Notes under the pieces: generated by a model
The model's database searches: none
What the model was told of the DNA's origin: nothing
The model's input: the letters and a program-made list of their open reading frames with translations, nothing else
Shown here: piece by piece, positions 7,308-16,552 of the stretch
Layout of the letters: the number at the start of each line of letters is the position of its first letter
How positions within the stretch are numbered: position 1 is the stretch's first letter
Program-made: the position numbers and the translations under genes
DNA from: Sneathiella chinensis
GTDB taxonomy: Bacteria; Pseudomonadota; Alphaproteobacteria; Sneathiellales; Sneathiellaceae
Reading direction: 5' to 3'
NCBI RefSeq assembly: GCF_012720115.1
Contig: NZ_VNWN01000007.1
Span: forward strand, 186,001 to 250,000
Length of the DNA stretch: 64,000 nt

Positions 7308-9971
7308 CTAGAGTTCTCCCAGCCGGTCCGCAGCGTCTTTCAGCTTGGCCATCTTGACCTCAGCCTCGGCCAGTTTTTCCCGTTCGGCGGCGACCACATT
7401 ATCCGGTGCCCCGCTGACAAATTTCTCGTTGCCGAGTTTCTTGTTCAGGCCGGTGATATAGCCGTTCAGCTTGCCGATTTCCTTTTCAAGACGGGCTTTT
7501 TCCGCATCAAGGTCCATGGCTCCGGCCAGTGGCAGGGCCACAACCGCGCCATCATGGACGAATTGCAGGGAGCCTTTGGGAAGCTCCGCATCCATGCTCT
7601 TGTCTTCAAGACGGGCCAGACGGGAAACGATATTCCAGTGACGGTCCAGACGGGCCTTGTGGGCGTCGCTGCCTTCATTGAAGATCAGCGGGATTTTCGC
7701 CCCGGCAGGAACGTTCATTTCACTCCGCACTCCGCGAATGCCGGTGATCAGGCCCTGAACCCATTCCAGTTCTTCCTCAGCCGCGGCATCAACCGCACCC
7801 GCAGGGTAAACCGGCCAATCGGAAATGATCAGATCATTTTCCCGCGCAACACCAAGGCTGCCCCACAGTTCTTCCGTAACGAACGGCATGAACGGATGCA
7901 GGATTTTCAGGATCTGGTCCAGAACCCACGCCGCCGTGGCGCGAGTTTCGGCTTTCAGGGCCTCGTCATCGCCCTGGAACGGCAGCTTGGCAAATTCCAG
8001 ATACCAGTCACAGAACACGTTCCATGTGAAGGAATAGATGGCACTGGACGCATCGTTAAAACGATACCCGTCGCGCTGCCCTTCCAGAGCCTCGCGAACG
8101 GCAGCTTCGCATTTTGCCACCTCGCCGACGATCCAGCGGTTGACCACGTCCTTGACGGCGAACGGATCAAAGCCTTCATATTCGCGGCATTCATTCATTT
8201 CGCAGAAGCGTGCCGCATTCCACAGCTTGGTGGTAAAGTTGCGATAGCCTTCGACCCTTTGTTCGGACAGGCGGACATCCCGCCCCTGCGCCGCACTGGA
8301 GGACAGGAAGAAACGCAAGGCATCAGCGCCGTAGTTGTCCACAAGGTCAAGCGGGTCCACCACGTTGCCCTTTGACTTGGACATCTTGGCACCCTGCTCG
8401 TCCCGCACGAGGGCATGAATGTAAACCGTATGGAACGGGGCTTCCCCTTCCATGAAATGCAGGCCCATCATCATCATCCGGGCAACCCAGAAGAAGATGA
8501 TGTCAAATCCGGTGATCAGCACGTCGGTCTGGTAGTATTTTGACAGCTCCGGCGTCTTGTCCGGCCAGCCCAGCGTCGAGAACGGCCACAGCGCGGACGA
8601 GAACCACGTATCCAGAACGTCCGTATCGCGGCTCAGTTCCTCATCCCGGCCATAATGGGCCTTGGCAGCGGCGATGGCTTCTTCCTCGGTTTCCTCGACG
8701 AAGATCATGCCATCCGGGCCGAACCATGCCGGAATGCGGTGACCCCACCACAACTGACGGGAAATACACCACGGCTGGATATTCCGCATCCAGTCGTAAT
8801 AGGTGTTGGTCCATTTCGCCGGAACAAATTTTGTCTGGCCGGTTTCAACGGCGCGGATCGCCGGCTGGGCCAGCGTGGCCGCATCGGCAAACCACTGGTC
8901 GGTCAGGAACGGCTCGATCACCACGCCGGACCGGTCGCCATATGGCACCATGTGAACGTGATCCTCGATCTTGTTCAGCAGGCCAAGGGCTTCAATTTCC
9001 GCAACGATTTCCTTGCGTGCCTGGAACCGTTCCATGCCCCGGTATTTTTCCGGGACCTGATCGTTCAGGCAGGCATTCTCGTCCATGATATTGATCACTT
9101 CAAGACCGGCCCGTTTGCCAACCTCAAAGTCATTGAAGTCGTGGGCAGGGGTGATCTTCACCGCACCGGACCCCTGCTCCGGGTCTGCATAGTCGTCCGC
9201 CACGATCGGGATGCGGCGACCAACGATGGGCAGGATCACGAACTTGCCGATCAGGTCCTTGTAACGCTCATCCTCCGGGTGAACCGCAACGCCCGTATCG
9301 CCCAGCATGGTTTCCGGCCGGGTCGTCGCAACCGTGATAAAGCGGCCTTCCTCACCCTCGATGGGGTAATTGAAGTGCCACATATGGCTGTTGACTTCCT
9401 TTTGCTCCACTTCCAGATCGGAAATGGCGGTGTGGAATTTCGGGTCCCAGTTCACCAGCCGCTTGTCGCGGTAAATCAGGCCTTCCTTGTACAGCTGGAC
9501 AAACACCTTGCGAACCGCACGGGACAATCCCTCGTCCATGGTGAACCGTTCACGGGACCAGTCACAGGAGGCGCCCAGACGGTGCAGCTGACCGATGATG
9601 GAGCCACCGGACTGCTCCTTCCATTCCCAGACTTTCTCGATAAACTTTTCCCGGCCAAGGTCGTGGCGGGTGATGCCCTGCTCGGCCAGTTGCCGCTCCA
9701 CCACCATCTGGGTGGCGATGCCGGCATGGTCGGTGCCCGGCTGCCACAGAACATCCTTGCCGCGCATCCGTTCGAACCGAACCAGAATGTCTTGCAGCGT
9801 ATTGTTCAGGGCGTGGCCCATATGCAGGTTGCCTGTCACATTGGGCGGCGGGATGACAATGGTAAAGGCGTCTTCACTATCGTTGCGGCCACAGGCAAAG
9901 GCGCCGCTTTCCATCCACTTGGAATAGAGTTTACCTTCGGCATCCTGAGGCCGATAAGTCTTGTCCAGCAT
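7308..9971 (-). CDS. valS: Valine--tRNA ligase
   Basis: 887 residues, a full-length class Ia synthetase. The HIGH motif appears as NVTGNLHMGHALN, the KMSKS loop as GAKMSKSKGNVVDP. The editing domain has TTRPETMLGDTGVAVHP, and a C-terminal coiled coil (about 815-887) follows the anticodon-binding domain, as in bacterial ValRS. It charges tRNA-Val and hydrolyses Thr-tRNA-Val in the cytoplasm. It follows popZ on the same strand with a 122-bp gap and ends at a clear terminator. Confidence 0.98.
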   Translation of the reverse strand: MLDKTYRPQDAEGKLYSKWMESGAFACGRNDSEDAFTIVIPPPNVTGNLHMGHALNNTLQDILVRFERMRGKDVLWQPGTDHAGIATQMVVERQLAEQGITRHDLGREKFIEKVWEWKEQSGGSIIGQLHRLGASCDWSRERFTMDEGLSRAVRKVFVQLYKEGLIYRDKRLVNWDPKFHTAISDLEVEQKEVNSHMWHFNYPIEGEEGRFITVATTRPETMLGDTGVAVHPEDERYKDLIGKFVILPIVGRRIPIVADDYADPEQGSGAVKITPAHDFNDFEVGKRAGLEVINIMDENACLNDQVPEKYRGMERFQARKEIVAEIEALGLLNKIEDHVHMVPYGDRSGVVIEPFLTDQWFADAATLAQPAIRAVETGQTKFVPAKWTNTYYDWMRNIQPWCISRQLWWGHRIPAWFGPDGMIFVEETEEEAIAAAKAHYGRDEELSRDTDVLDTWFSSALWPFSTLGWPDKTPELSKYYQTDVLITGFDIIFFWVARMMMMGLHFMEGEAPFHTVYIHALVRDEQGAKMSKSKGNVVDPLDLVDNYGADALRFFLSSSAAQGRDVRLSEQRVEGYRNFTTKLWNAARFCEMNECREYEGFDPFAVKDVVNRWIVGEVAKCEAAVREALEGQRDGYRFNDASSAIYSFTWNVFCDWYLEFAKLPFQGDDEALKAETRATAAWVLDQILKILHPFMPFVTEELWGSLGVARENDLIISDWPVYPAGAVDAAAEEELEWVQGLITGIRGVRSEMNVPAGAKIPLIFNEGSDAHKARLDRHWNIVSRLARLEDKSMDAELPKGSLQFVHDGAVVALPLAGAMDLDAEKARLEKEIGKLNGYITGLNKKLGNEKFVSGAPDNVVAAEREKLAEAEVKMAKLKDAADRLGEL

Positions 9972-10093
9972 TTGCTGATACTCTCTTTTCTTTATTTACG
10001 TTCAGATAAATTGGGTGCTTGGGCCGCCCAAGCGGCCCAGAGTATAATCGGCTCACCGCCGGGCAGGAAAGTCAAAAACAGACGTTTTTGCGG

Positions 10094-10795
10094 TTAATCG
10101 TCGTCATCCGCCCGATCAGCGAGCTTGCTCACCTCGCGTTCCACGATCCGCTGCACGATGGCGGCAAGATGCTCATCCAGCCAGTCTTTCAGCATGGGGC
10201 GCAGCAAATCCCGGACCAACTCCTCAAGGGTGGCATGGCCGTTCCCCATGGGCATTCCCCGGGACGAGGAAACCGCACCAGCAAGATGGGCGAAGGAACT
10301 TGTGGCGGCCGCCACGGTCGGATCAGCCAGCAGGCTGTCCACGCGGGACGGATTTTCCTGATAGGCAGGCGCCTGCACCGGAGGTTCCGGCTCAAACATC
10401 GGCTCGGGTTCGGTTTCAGGCTCGGGTTCCGGGTCAAACGCCGGGACCGCATCGAAATCAACCTCAGGCTCGGGCTCCGGTTCGAACGCCGGGACCGGGT
10501 CGAAATCAACCTCCGGCTCTGGCTCGGGTTCCGGCTCTTCCTCGTTAAAGGAAATCACCTCACCGTCGTCATTCACCTCTTCGGTGAGTTCCAGAACATC
10601 TTCTTCCGGTTCGGGCTCGGATTCGGGTTCCGGCTCCGGCTCGGCCTCGACAACGGGGTCTGGTGCGGCGGCCTGTTTTTCCGCAGAAGCGGCGGTGTCA
10701 CCGTTCTCGTCGTCACCGTCTTCGGAAATAATGCGCCGGATAGACGCAAGAATTTCCTCCATTGTCGGTTCTTGTTCTGTTTTTGAATCACTCAT
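10094..10795 (-). CDS. popZ: Cell-pole organising protein PopZ (DUF2497)
   Basis: 233 residues. The two family ends are clear: N-terminal EPTMEEILASIRRIISEDG and C-terminal LVRDLLRPMLKDWLDEHL followed by IVEREVSKLADRA, the oligomerising helices. Between them is a long Pro/Glu/Asp linker with two near-identical 16-residue repeats, VDFDPVPAFEPEPEPE and VDFDAVPAFDPEPEPE. PopZ forms a polar condensate that anchors chromosome-partition and signalling proteins in alphaproteobacteria; the acidic linker tunes its fluidity in Caulobacter. The position between tolC and valS is the common alphaproteobacterial order. Confidence 0.9.
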   Translation of the reverse strand: MSDSKTEQEPTMEEILASIRRIISEDGDDENGDTAASAEKQAAAPDPVVEAEPEPEPESEPEPEEDVLELTEEVNDDGEVISFNEEEPEPEPEPEVDFDPVPAFEPEPEPEVDFDAVPAFDPEPEPETEPEPMFEPEPPVQAPAYQENPSRVDSLLADPTVAAATSSFAHLAGAVSSSRGMPMGNGHATLEELVRDLLRPMLKDWLDEHLAAIVQRIVEREVSKLADRADDDD

Positions 10796-10902
10796 CGTCT
10801 AAATCACCGCCAAGAGGTCACACAACTGCCAGAATGTAACGAAGAATAGCGCAGAGCGCTACCCTTCATCTGGAAGTTTCGTCCTATATCTTTAACGAAT
10901 GT

Positions 10903-12267
10903 TTAATCAAGGCCGCCGTCTGTACCGAACCACTTGTCCCGAACGCGGGTGTAGTTCTGCTCGGGATCGTAGTAGTCAACCTCCAGTCCCAGTTCGCGGG
11001 CACCCAGATTTCCGACTGATGCCAGCACGCCAAACATGGCGATATACACATCCCGGCGGGCGGTCACAAGGTTCACCTGACTGACCAGAAGTTCCTGTTC
11101 CGCATCCAGCACATCCAGCGTGGTGCGGGAGCCGACCTGCGCTTCCTGGTTCACCCCGTCAAGGGCGATGGTGTTGGCGCGGACCTGTTCCTCGGTGGAA
11201 ATGATCTGGGCACGGGCGGATTCAAGCTGCTCCCACGATTGGGTGACGGCTTCGCGCACTTCGCGAACGGCTGCCTCAATCTCGATTTTCCGCTGGCTGT
11301 TGACCTGCCGGGCCTGACGGACCTGACTATAGACGGCACCGGACTGATACAACGGCACCCGCAAGGTTGCGGAAATGGACCCGGTTTCACTCCACTGTGT
11401 GGCGGAATTCTGCTGATCCGCATAACTGAGCGAGCCGTCAAGGCTCACGGTGGGCAGCAACCGGCCAGAGGTGGCGCGGATATTGTGCATCGAGCTTTCC
11501 TCGCGATATTTCGCGGCCTCGATGGTCGGGTTGTTTTCCAGCCCGAGGGAAATGGCGCCGTCAAGGGACTCCGGGAAGTTTGGCGGTGTCTCCGGATAGC
11601 TGACAGAGCCGGGACGCTGTCCCACGATCCGCTCATAGGTGGCCTCGCTCGCCTTCAGGGTGCCGATGGCTCGAACCAGATCGGATTTTGCACCGGCCAG
11701 ACGGGCTTCTGCCTGCGCCACGTCGGTCCGGGTAATTTCACCCACATCAAAGCGATCCTGTGCCGCTTCACGCTGGCGCTCCAGCACTTGAACGTTGTTC
11801 TGGTTCAAATCCACAACCGCCTGATCGCGCACCACATTCATATAGGCGGACACGGCAGATTGCAGAACGTCCTGCTCCACTCCGTCCAATCCGGCCCGCG
11901 CGGCCAGCACATCCGCCTCGGCGGAACTGGTTCTGGCGATCGTCTGGCCGCCGGTATAAATCGGCTGCGATACGGTCATGGCAACGGAACTTGGGGTATA
12001 GTCGTTATCGGCGCCGGTGCCGCTGTTCATGGAATTGTCGCTGTATTCAGCGCCAGCCTCGCCCACCACCGTGACGGTCGGGCGCCAGCCGGACAGGGCT
12101 TGCGAAACGCCTTCATCCACGCTGCGGACATTGGCGCGCTGCGCCTGAAGGGTCGGGTTGTTGGCATAGGTGAGTGCCAGCGCTTCCCTCAATGTCTCGG
12201 CTTCCGCCTGTGCGAAGGAAAATGTCACCGCCACCACTGACGCCACTGTCAGGATTGATTTTCTCAT
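10903..12267 (-). CDS. tolC: TolC-family outer-membrane efflux/secretion channel
   Basis: About 454 residues. A signal peptide (MRKSILTVASVVAVTFSFAQ, cleaved after AEA) precedes TLREALALTYANNPTL, the opening of the OEP repeat fold. Two internal OEP repeats with long helices follow, for example LEQDVLQ-type helices and EEQVRANTIALDGVNQEAQV. It forms the trimeric outer-membrane duct for type I secretion and RND pumps. The ATG at 12267 follows GAGGG and gives a clean signal peptide; in-frame starts at 12282 and 12291 would put a charged tail before it. It lies downstream of pcm (218 bp gap) and may share its transcript. Confidence 0.92.
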   Translation of the reverse strand: MRKSILTVASVVAVTFSFAQAEAETLREALALTYANNPTLQAQRANVRSVDEGVSQALSGWRPTVTVVGEAGAEYSDNSMNSGTGADNDYTPSSVAMTVSQPIYTGGQTIARTSSAEADVLAARAGLDGVEQDVLQSAVSAYMNVVRDQAVVDLNQNNVQVLERQREAAQDRFDVGEITRTDVAQAEARLAGAKSDLVRAIGTLKASEATYERIVGQRPGSVSYPETPPNFPESLDGAISLGLENNPTIEAAKYREESSMHNIRATSGRLLPTVSLDGSLSYADQQNSATQWSETGSISATLRVPLYQSGAVYSQVRQARQVNSQRKIEIEAAVREVREAVTQSWEQLESARAQIISTEEQVRANTIALDGVNQEAQVGSRTTLDVLDAEQELLVSQVNLVTARRDVYIAMFGVLASVGNLGARELGLEVDYYDPEQNYTRVRDKWFGTDGGLD

Positions 12268-12485
12268 ATTACCCGCCCTCATACCTTTCACGGTCTGCTA
12301 TTCGCGTTCAAAGTTGTCTTGTCAATGCGTGCCGAAGCCCCTCTCCTGCCCGGCTGCACCTAAACTTTATACTCAGACGCCCTTTTACCAGCCGTTTTTA
12401 CAGCCGACGACAGGAATCACGTAATGAATTCCGAACCTTGTGATCCCCATCATACATGATTTAGTTTTATGTTAGAGAAATAAAA

Positions 12486-13139
12486 CTAAAAACTGAATTC
12501 TTCAGCCGGCCGCAATTCCGGAAGGGCCGGTACTGCGGCATCAAAGACCTGCTCGTCATGGAACCGGTCGCCCTTGCGATAGATAACGGTGGCAACACCC
12601 GGGTTCGTCCCGATCACACAGATCAGGCGTCCGCCATCGGCCAACTGGTCCAGCAGGGCTTGCGGCACGGCCGGAATGGCGCCGTTCACATGAATGACGT
12701 TATACGGCCCCTGTTTGGCATTGCCGTCCTGAAGGTTTCCTTCCACAACGGCCACGTTGTCCGCTTCCAGCCGGGTCAGGATCTCGCTCGCCTTTTCCAC
12801 CATCCCTGCGGTGCTTTCAATGGCGACAACCGCCTGCGCCAGTTCACCCAGAACGGCGGAGGAATATCCGGTGCCGACCGCGACATCCAGAACCACGTCG
12901 CTTTCCTCAACGCGGGCTTCCTGCAGCAGGCGGGCAAAAACCCGCGGCTCGATCAGGTAGCGGCCTTCCGCAATGGCCAGATCCTCATCCATATAGGCGA
13001 CCCCGCGCAGGTCTTTCGGAACGAATTCTTCCCGCGGAACCGTGTTCATGGCATCGGCCACGCGATCACTGGTCACATTGTTCGGACGGAGCTGGCTGAG
13101 AACCATGCTAAGACGTGCTTCGGCGAAATTTTCGGTCAT
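12486..13139 (-). CDS. pcm: Protein-L-isoaspartate O-methyltransferase
   Basis: 217 residues. The SAM-binding motif I is VVLDVAVGTGYSSAVL, preceded by EPRVFARLLQEA and followed by VVAIESTAGMVEKA. The N-terminal RPNNVTSDRVADAMNTVPRE fits the PIMT family. The enzyme methylates isoaspartyl residues in aged proteins to start their repair. It heads the pcm, tolC, popZ, valS block. Relatives beside tolC in alphaproteobacteria are often annotated as pcm although activity is rarely tested. Confidence 0.88.
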   Translation of the reverse strand: MTENFAEARLSMVLSQLRPNNVTSDRVADAMNTVPREEFVPKDLRGVAYMDEDLAIAEGRYLIEPRVFARLLQEARVEESDVVLDVAVGTGYSSAVLGELAQAVVAIESTAGMVEKASEILTRLEADNVAVVEGNLQDGNAKQGPYNVIHVNGAIPAVPQALLDQLADGGRLICVIGTNPGVATVIYRKGDRFHDEQVFDAAVPALPELRPAEEFSF

Positions 13140-13524
13140 TACCCTATTCCGATTTCCCTATACTCATTGCAATGCCCCCGACGGCAAAACATCCGGCGCC
13201 ACCGCAACGGCACAAACCGCAACGGCGCAAGGGGGTTTGCTGCCTTATACTGAATGTGGACGGAGAATGGCAAGAAGGAAGCGTATCTTCGCCTTCCTTT
13301 TCGGGGAATTTTCAGGGAATTGACGACCAGACGTGATATTTTCGCACATCCCCCTGCCCCAGCGGCCCGCCCGGCCCGCCCGGCCAAGCCAGCAAACATC
13401 CCGCCCAAAACGGGAAAGTGAAAAAATTTCCCGCTTCAGGCAGGATAGCAATTGACCAACCGCGTCTGTCGGACTATACAACGCATCTCAAACGCCAACC
13501 CACCTTCCAAAGGTGAGGACGCGA
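13140..13524. other. Intergenic region, 385 bp, pcm upstream and tRNA-Cys promoter side
   Basis: No convincing gene. It contains a short GC-rich direct repeat (GCCCGCCCGG units at about 13366-13382) and the region upstream of tRNA-Cys. Open frames across it lack ribosome sites and family features. Confidence 0.55.
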
Positions 13525-13598
13525 GGCCTGGTGGCGGAGTGGCGACGCAGCGGATTGCAAATCCGTGTACACCGGTTCGATTCCGGTCCAGGCCTCCA
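13525..13598 (+). tRNA. tRNA-Cys (GCA)
   Basis: Acceptor arms GGCCTGG and CCAGGCC pair fully, the anticodon GCA is at 13557-13559 in the stem-loop CGGATTGCAAATCCG, the T arm is CCGGTTCGATTCCGG, and CCA is encoded at 13596-13598. Confidence 0.97.
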
Positions 13599-13703
13599 AT
13601 CTTAAGCCCTTGAAAAACATAGATTTTTCGAGGGTTTTATTTTTATCAATCTGTATACCTAAAGGAAACTATGACGATATTACGGATCATAGTTTAATTA
13701 TCC

Positions 13704-14027
13704 TCAAGCTCCCTCATCAGACGCATCATTTTTCTTACCCCTACTAGGCTCACACTGATAGAGCCTGAATAAAATATGATAGAGATCTGGGTAATAGTAA
13801 GAGGAGAGCCTTCTAGTGAACTCGAACAGATCGACTCCTAGGGCTCTTGCTGTAGGCTCGAACTTATCAGCAGCCAACTTCATACGTCCTGACTCGATGT
13901 TCGAGTAGGTAGTATAATGAGGGAAACCAATAAACTTATTGACTTCTACTTGTGTCATCTCGACCTTCTGTCGCAACCCTTTAATATAAGCTCCCGCTTC
14001 AGGATATCTAGCGATTTTAGATGTCAT
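13704..14027 (-). CDS. Small XRE-family (helix-turn-helix) regulator
   Basis: 107 residues. The N-terminal half has the XRE pattern: IKGLRQKVEMTQVEVNKF for the first two helices and YSNIESGRMKLAADKFEPTA for the recognition region, then ARALGVDLFEF. The C-terminal ~35 residues are Tyr-rich and unrecognised. GGAG lies eight bases before the ATG. The gene and its surroundings are clearly more AT-rich than the neighbours and sit just after tRNA-Cys, which suggests acquired DNA, though no integrase or direct repeat of the tRNA end was found. Target unknown. Confidence 0.7.
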   Translation of the reverse strand: MTSKIARYPEAGAYIKGLRQKVEMTQVEVNKFIGFPHYTTYSNIESGRMKLAADKFEPTARALGVDLFEFTRRLSSYYYPDLYHILFRLYQCEPSRGKKNDASDEGA

Positions 14028-14409
14028 AGTTCTACTCCATGTCGTGTACTAGGGAGACTTATAAAGGAAAGTTTCCGCTTTGCAATACACCTTCCGGTAG
14101 GGGCGAAATGACACATGCTTTCAAAAAATGTAACTTGATGAACCCTCCTCAACAAAACAAATCCCTTCCCGGACATAGCATCCTGCACAGCAAACCCAGT
14201 TCACCCTATCGCCATGGTCAAATTCGCCGACACTCGCATCCAACTCAAATTTTTATGAGCTTACCACATAAACATCGGGCAGATTGAACCCCAGCATCGA
14301 AAACATCACAGCTAAACCACCACATCATCGAAATCCAAAATCACCACATCAGCGTAACATATCAGAATTTACACCTGAAAACCTACCTAACAACCCAAAG
14401 GCAGCCCTC
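14028..14409. other. Intergenic region, 382 bp, AT-rich, no gene seen
   Basis: It holds the upstream side of the XRE gene and the downstream side of the flavoprotein gene. Base composition is unlike the flanking chromosome. Open frames here have no ribosome site or recognisable features. Confidence 0.55.
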
Positions 14410-15867
14410 TCACTCCCGGCTTTCTTCCCATTCATCGCCGAGGAGTTCCGGCTCATCGAACGCGATGAAGTCGGTCAGGTGTTCGTGTTGCCCTGCCTTG
14501 AACAGGGCCTTGACCAGATGATCGACCAGTCGTTCGGTGCCTGTGTTGATGCCGGGGATGTCGCTGCTGACGGGGGCGTGGCTGAGGGTGGCGGCGGCGT
14601 TGAAAAGGTGCAGTCGTTCCAGAAAGGCGGCGCGTTCCTCGTGTCCCGGCTTTGGCAGGAACTGGAAACCCTCCCCAAGATAGGGATAGCGGAGCAAGGT
14701 GTCGTCCTGCTGATCTTCCGGGGGGTGATACGCGTCCCGCCACAGGCGGATATCGTCCGCAAAGGGCGCCAGTTCCGGCTGCTGCGTCACATCGATGGCG
14801 TAGCCGGTACCGAAAATGACGAAATCGGCCCGCCGCTCGCCCCGGCCGGTTTGCAACACCACCTGATCGTCCTGCATTTCCATGGAATGGATGGGTGATC
14901 CGGTATGCAGGTGAAAACCCGGATGGGCCTTCAGGCGCAACATGGACGCCCGCGGCGGCGCCACCCGCGCATCCAGCCCCGTTTTCAGGAACTGCCAGCG
15001 CAGGGCATCCTCCAGTGCACAATAGCCCCGCATATACCCCGGATAAACGATCCCCTTGAACTTGTTCAGGCGGGGAACCTCTGGGGCGCGGATCAACATG
15101 CGCACCTCGCGGGCCCCGGCCTCAAGGGCCATGGCCGCATTATCCGCCGCCGAGGCTGCCGCCCCGACCACAACAATCGACTTGCCCGTCAGGGCCCCAA
15201 AATCAATATCTTCCTCTGTATGGGCGTATCGCTCTCGCGGCAGGCCGGACACCCCATCCGGCAGGGCGACACCACCAAAGGCTGCCCGTCCGGTTGCCAG
15301 AACCACGTGACGGGCGAAGACGTCCTCCCGCACGCCGTCCCGGTCCAACGCAAGCCGGAACAGGCCCCCGGCGCCATCCGCCCCGCACGCAGGGTCTATT
15401 CGGCGAAGGTCGGTATTGTTTTCAACGGGGATCTCCAGCACCTTACGGTACCAGCGAAGATAATCCATCCACTGCTCACGCGGGATGCGGTCCAGTCCCT
15501 CCCACGCACCCGCGCCCTCGGTCGCTTCGAACCAGGCGCGGAAGGTCAGGTCGGGCAGGCCCAGATTCGGACCGGTCAAATGCTTGGGGGATCGCAGGGT
15601 GCGCATCCGGGCCGTTGTCACCCACGGCCCTTCCTGCCCTTCCGGGCTGCGATCAAAAATCCTGAAATTCTGAACCCCTTCTCGCATCAGGGCAAAGGCA
15701 AGCGCAAGGCCGCAGGCGCCGCCGCCGATAATTGCCACATCCAGCGCCGCCCGACCATCAGGCGCCGTCTGCCCCTTAACCCAGTTGGCGGCCGGAAAAT
15801 TCAAATAACGAAGATGACGACGGAGCTGTTGTTCAAGTTGGGCAAGACCGGCATTGTCCTTGGGCAT
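14410..15867 (-). CDS. FAD/NAD(P)-binding monooxygenase-like flavoprotein
   Basis: 485 residues. The FAD dinucleotide fold starts at VAIIGGGACGLALAFAL (about residues 43-59). A second Rossmann motif, KSIVVVGAAASAADNAAMAL, lies near the middle, and a late FVIFGTGYAIDVTQQ matches the ATG motif seen in flavin monooxygenases and N-hydroxylases. The segment RTLRSPKHLTGPNLGLPDLT follows the pattern of Baeyer-Villiger/ornithine-hydroxylase relatives. Probably an NADPH-dependent flavin monooxygenase of unknown substrate. The start follows AAGAAGC. It stands alone, divergent from the Pmp3-type gene. Confidence 0.75.
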   Translation of the reverse strand: MPKDNAGLAQLEQQLRRHLRYLNFPAANWVKGQTAPDGRAALDVAIIGGGACGLALAFALMREGVQNFRIFDRSPEGQEGPWVTTARMRTLRSPKHLTGPNLGLPDLTFRAWFEATEGAGAWEGLDRIPREQWMDYLRWYRKVLEIPVENNTDLRRIDPACGADGAGGLFRLALDRDGVREDVFARHVVLATGRAAFGGVALPDGVSGLPRERYAHTEEDIDFGALTGKSIVVVGAAASAADNAAMALEAGAREVRMLIRAPEVPRLNKFKGIVYPGYMRGYCALEDALRWQFLKTGLDARVAPPRASMLRLKAHPGFHLHTGSPIHSMEMQDDQVVLQTGRGERRADFVIFGTGYAIDVTQQPELAPFADDIRLWRDAYHPPEDQQDDTLLRYPYLGEGFQFLPKPGHEERAAFLERLHLFNAAATLSHAPVSSDIPGINTGTERLVDHLVKALFKAGQHEHLTDFIAFDEPELLGDEWEESRE

Positions 15868-15969
15868 GTTTTTGCTTCTTGTTTTTTGTCTGTAATCGAG
15901 TAATCAAAGCCTTTACCATACAGACCAGATCACACTGGATTAAACAAAAAACGCGATACGGAGTATGTT

Positions 15970-16161
15970 ATGCGACTGATTTTGGCCCTTTTGCTGCCCT
16001 TCATGGTGTTCTTTACCATCGGACGTCCTTTTCAGGGCATTTTCTGCCTGATCCTGCAATTGACCATGATTGGCTGGATCCCGGCGGCGATCTGGGCGGT
16101 CTATGCCCTCAGCCAGTATAAAACCGATCAGAAAATCCGCGGAATGCACAATCAAGGGTAA
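15970..16161 (+). CDS. YqaE/Pmp3-family small membrane protein
   Basis: 63 residues with two hydrophobic segments separated by a short polar loop: LILALLLPFMVFFTIG and CLILQLTMIGWIPAAIWAVY, then a basic tail. This matches the Pmp3/YqaE family (UPF0057), small membrane peptides often induced by salt or cold stress. GGAG is nine bases before the ATG. Stress role is family knowledge, not shown here. Confidence 0.85.
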   Translation: MRLILALLLPFMVFFTIGRPFQGIFCLILQLTMIGWIPAAIWAVYALSQYKTDQKIRGMHNQG

Positions 16162-16322
16162 ACAACCCCAGACAATTCTCATACAGAATTATGTGGTAAA
16201 TCGCGGAAATTAAAGGTTTTTTCAAAGTCCTGAAAAAAAATTTAAAAAAAATGCAAAACAGGGCTTGGCAGGTCAATCTGCAATTGCTATAAGCCGCGAA
16301 CCCGATGAGATCGGGCCACTGA

Positions 16323-16398
16323 TCCCCGATAGCTCAGTTGGTAGAGCAGCTGACTGTTAATCAGCCTGTCGCAGGTTCGAGTCCTGCTCGGGGAGCCA
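16323..16398 (+). tRNA. tRNA-Asn (GTT)
   Basis: Acceptor arms TCCCCGA and TCGGGGA pair, D arm GCTCAGTTGGTAGAGC, anticodon GTT at 16356-16358 in CTGACTGTTAATCAG, T arm GCAGGTTCGAGTCCTGC, and CCA encoded at 16396-16398. Confidence 0.98.
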
Positions 16399-16402
16399 AT
16401 TC

Positions 16403-16440
16403 AAAAAGGCCCTTGGCGATAAAACGCCAAGGGCCTTTTT
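16403..16440 (+). terminator. Intrinsic terminator after tRNA-Asn
   Basis: Perfect 16-bp arms (16403-16418 and 16425-16440) with loop ATAAAA, ending in TTTTTC on the plus strand. It begins five bases after the tRNA CCA end. Confidence 0.93.
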
Positions 16441-16552
16441 CTTTGTGCGCCGTGGACAGGCGCCCTCACCCGCTGTCTTTTCCCGACCCATTTCTTGAAC
16501 CGGCCGCCTTGCCGTGCCATCATTCCGGAAAACAAGAACAAGGGGGGAAACC

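Noticed and set aside
10074-10090. AAAAAC-AGAC-GTTTTT hairpin downstream of popZ
   Set aside because: AT-only stem of six pairs with no GC and no clear T tract after it; too weak to call a terminator.
7212-10097. Long plus-strand open frames opposite valS and its flanks
   Set aside because: They mirror the third-position GC bias of valS, lack family features and ribosome sites, and overlap a certain gene over its full length.
13139-13481. Short open frames between pcm and tRNA-Cys
   Set aside because: No ribosome site, Gly/Ala/Arg-rich low-complexity content from GC-rich repeats, and overlap with one another in different frames.
14284-15903. Plus-strand frames opposite the flavoprotein gene
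   Set aside because: Shadow of a gene with two clear nucleotide-binding motifs; the plus-strand product has no recognisable features.
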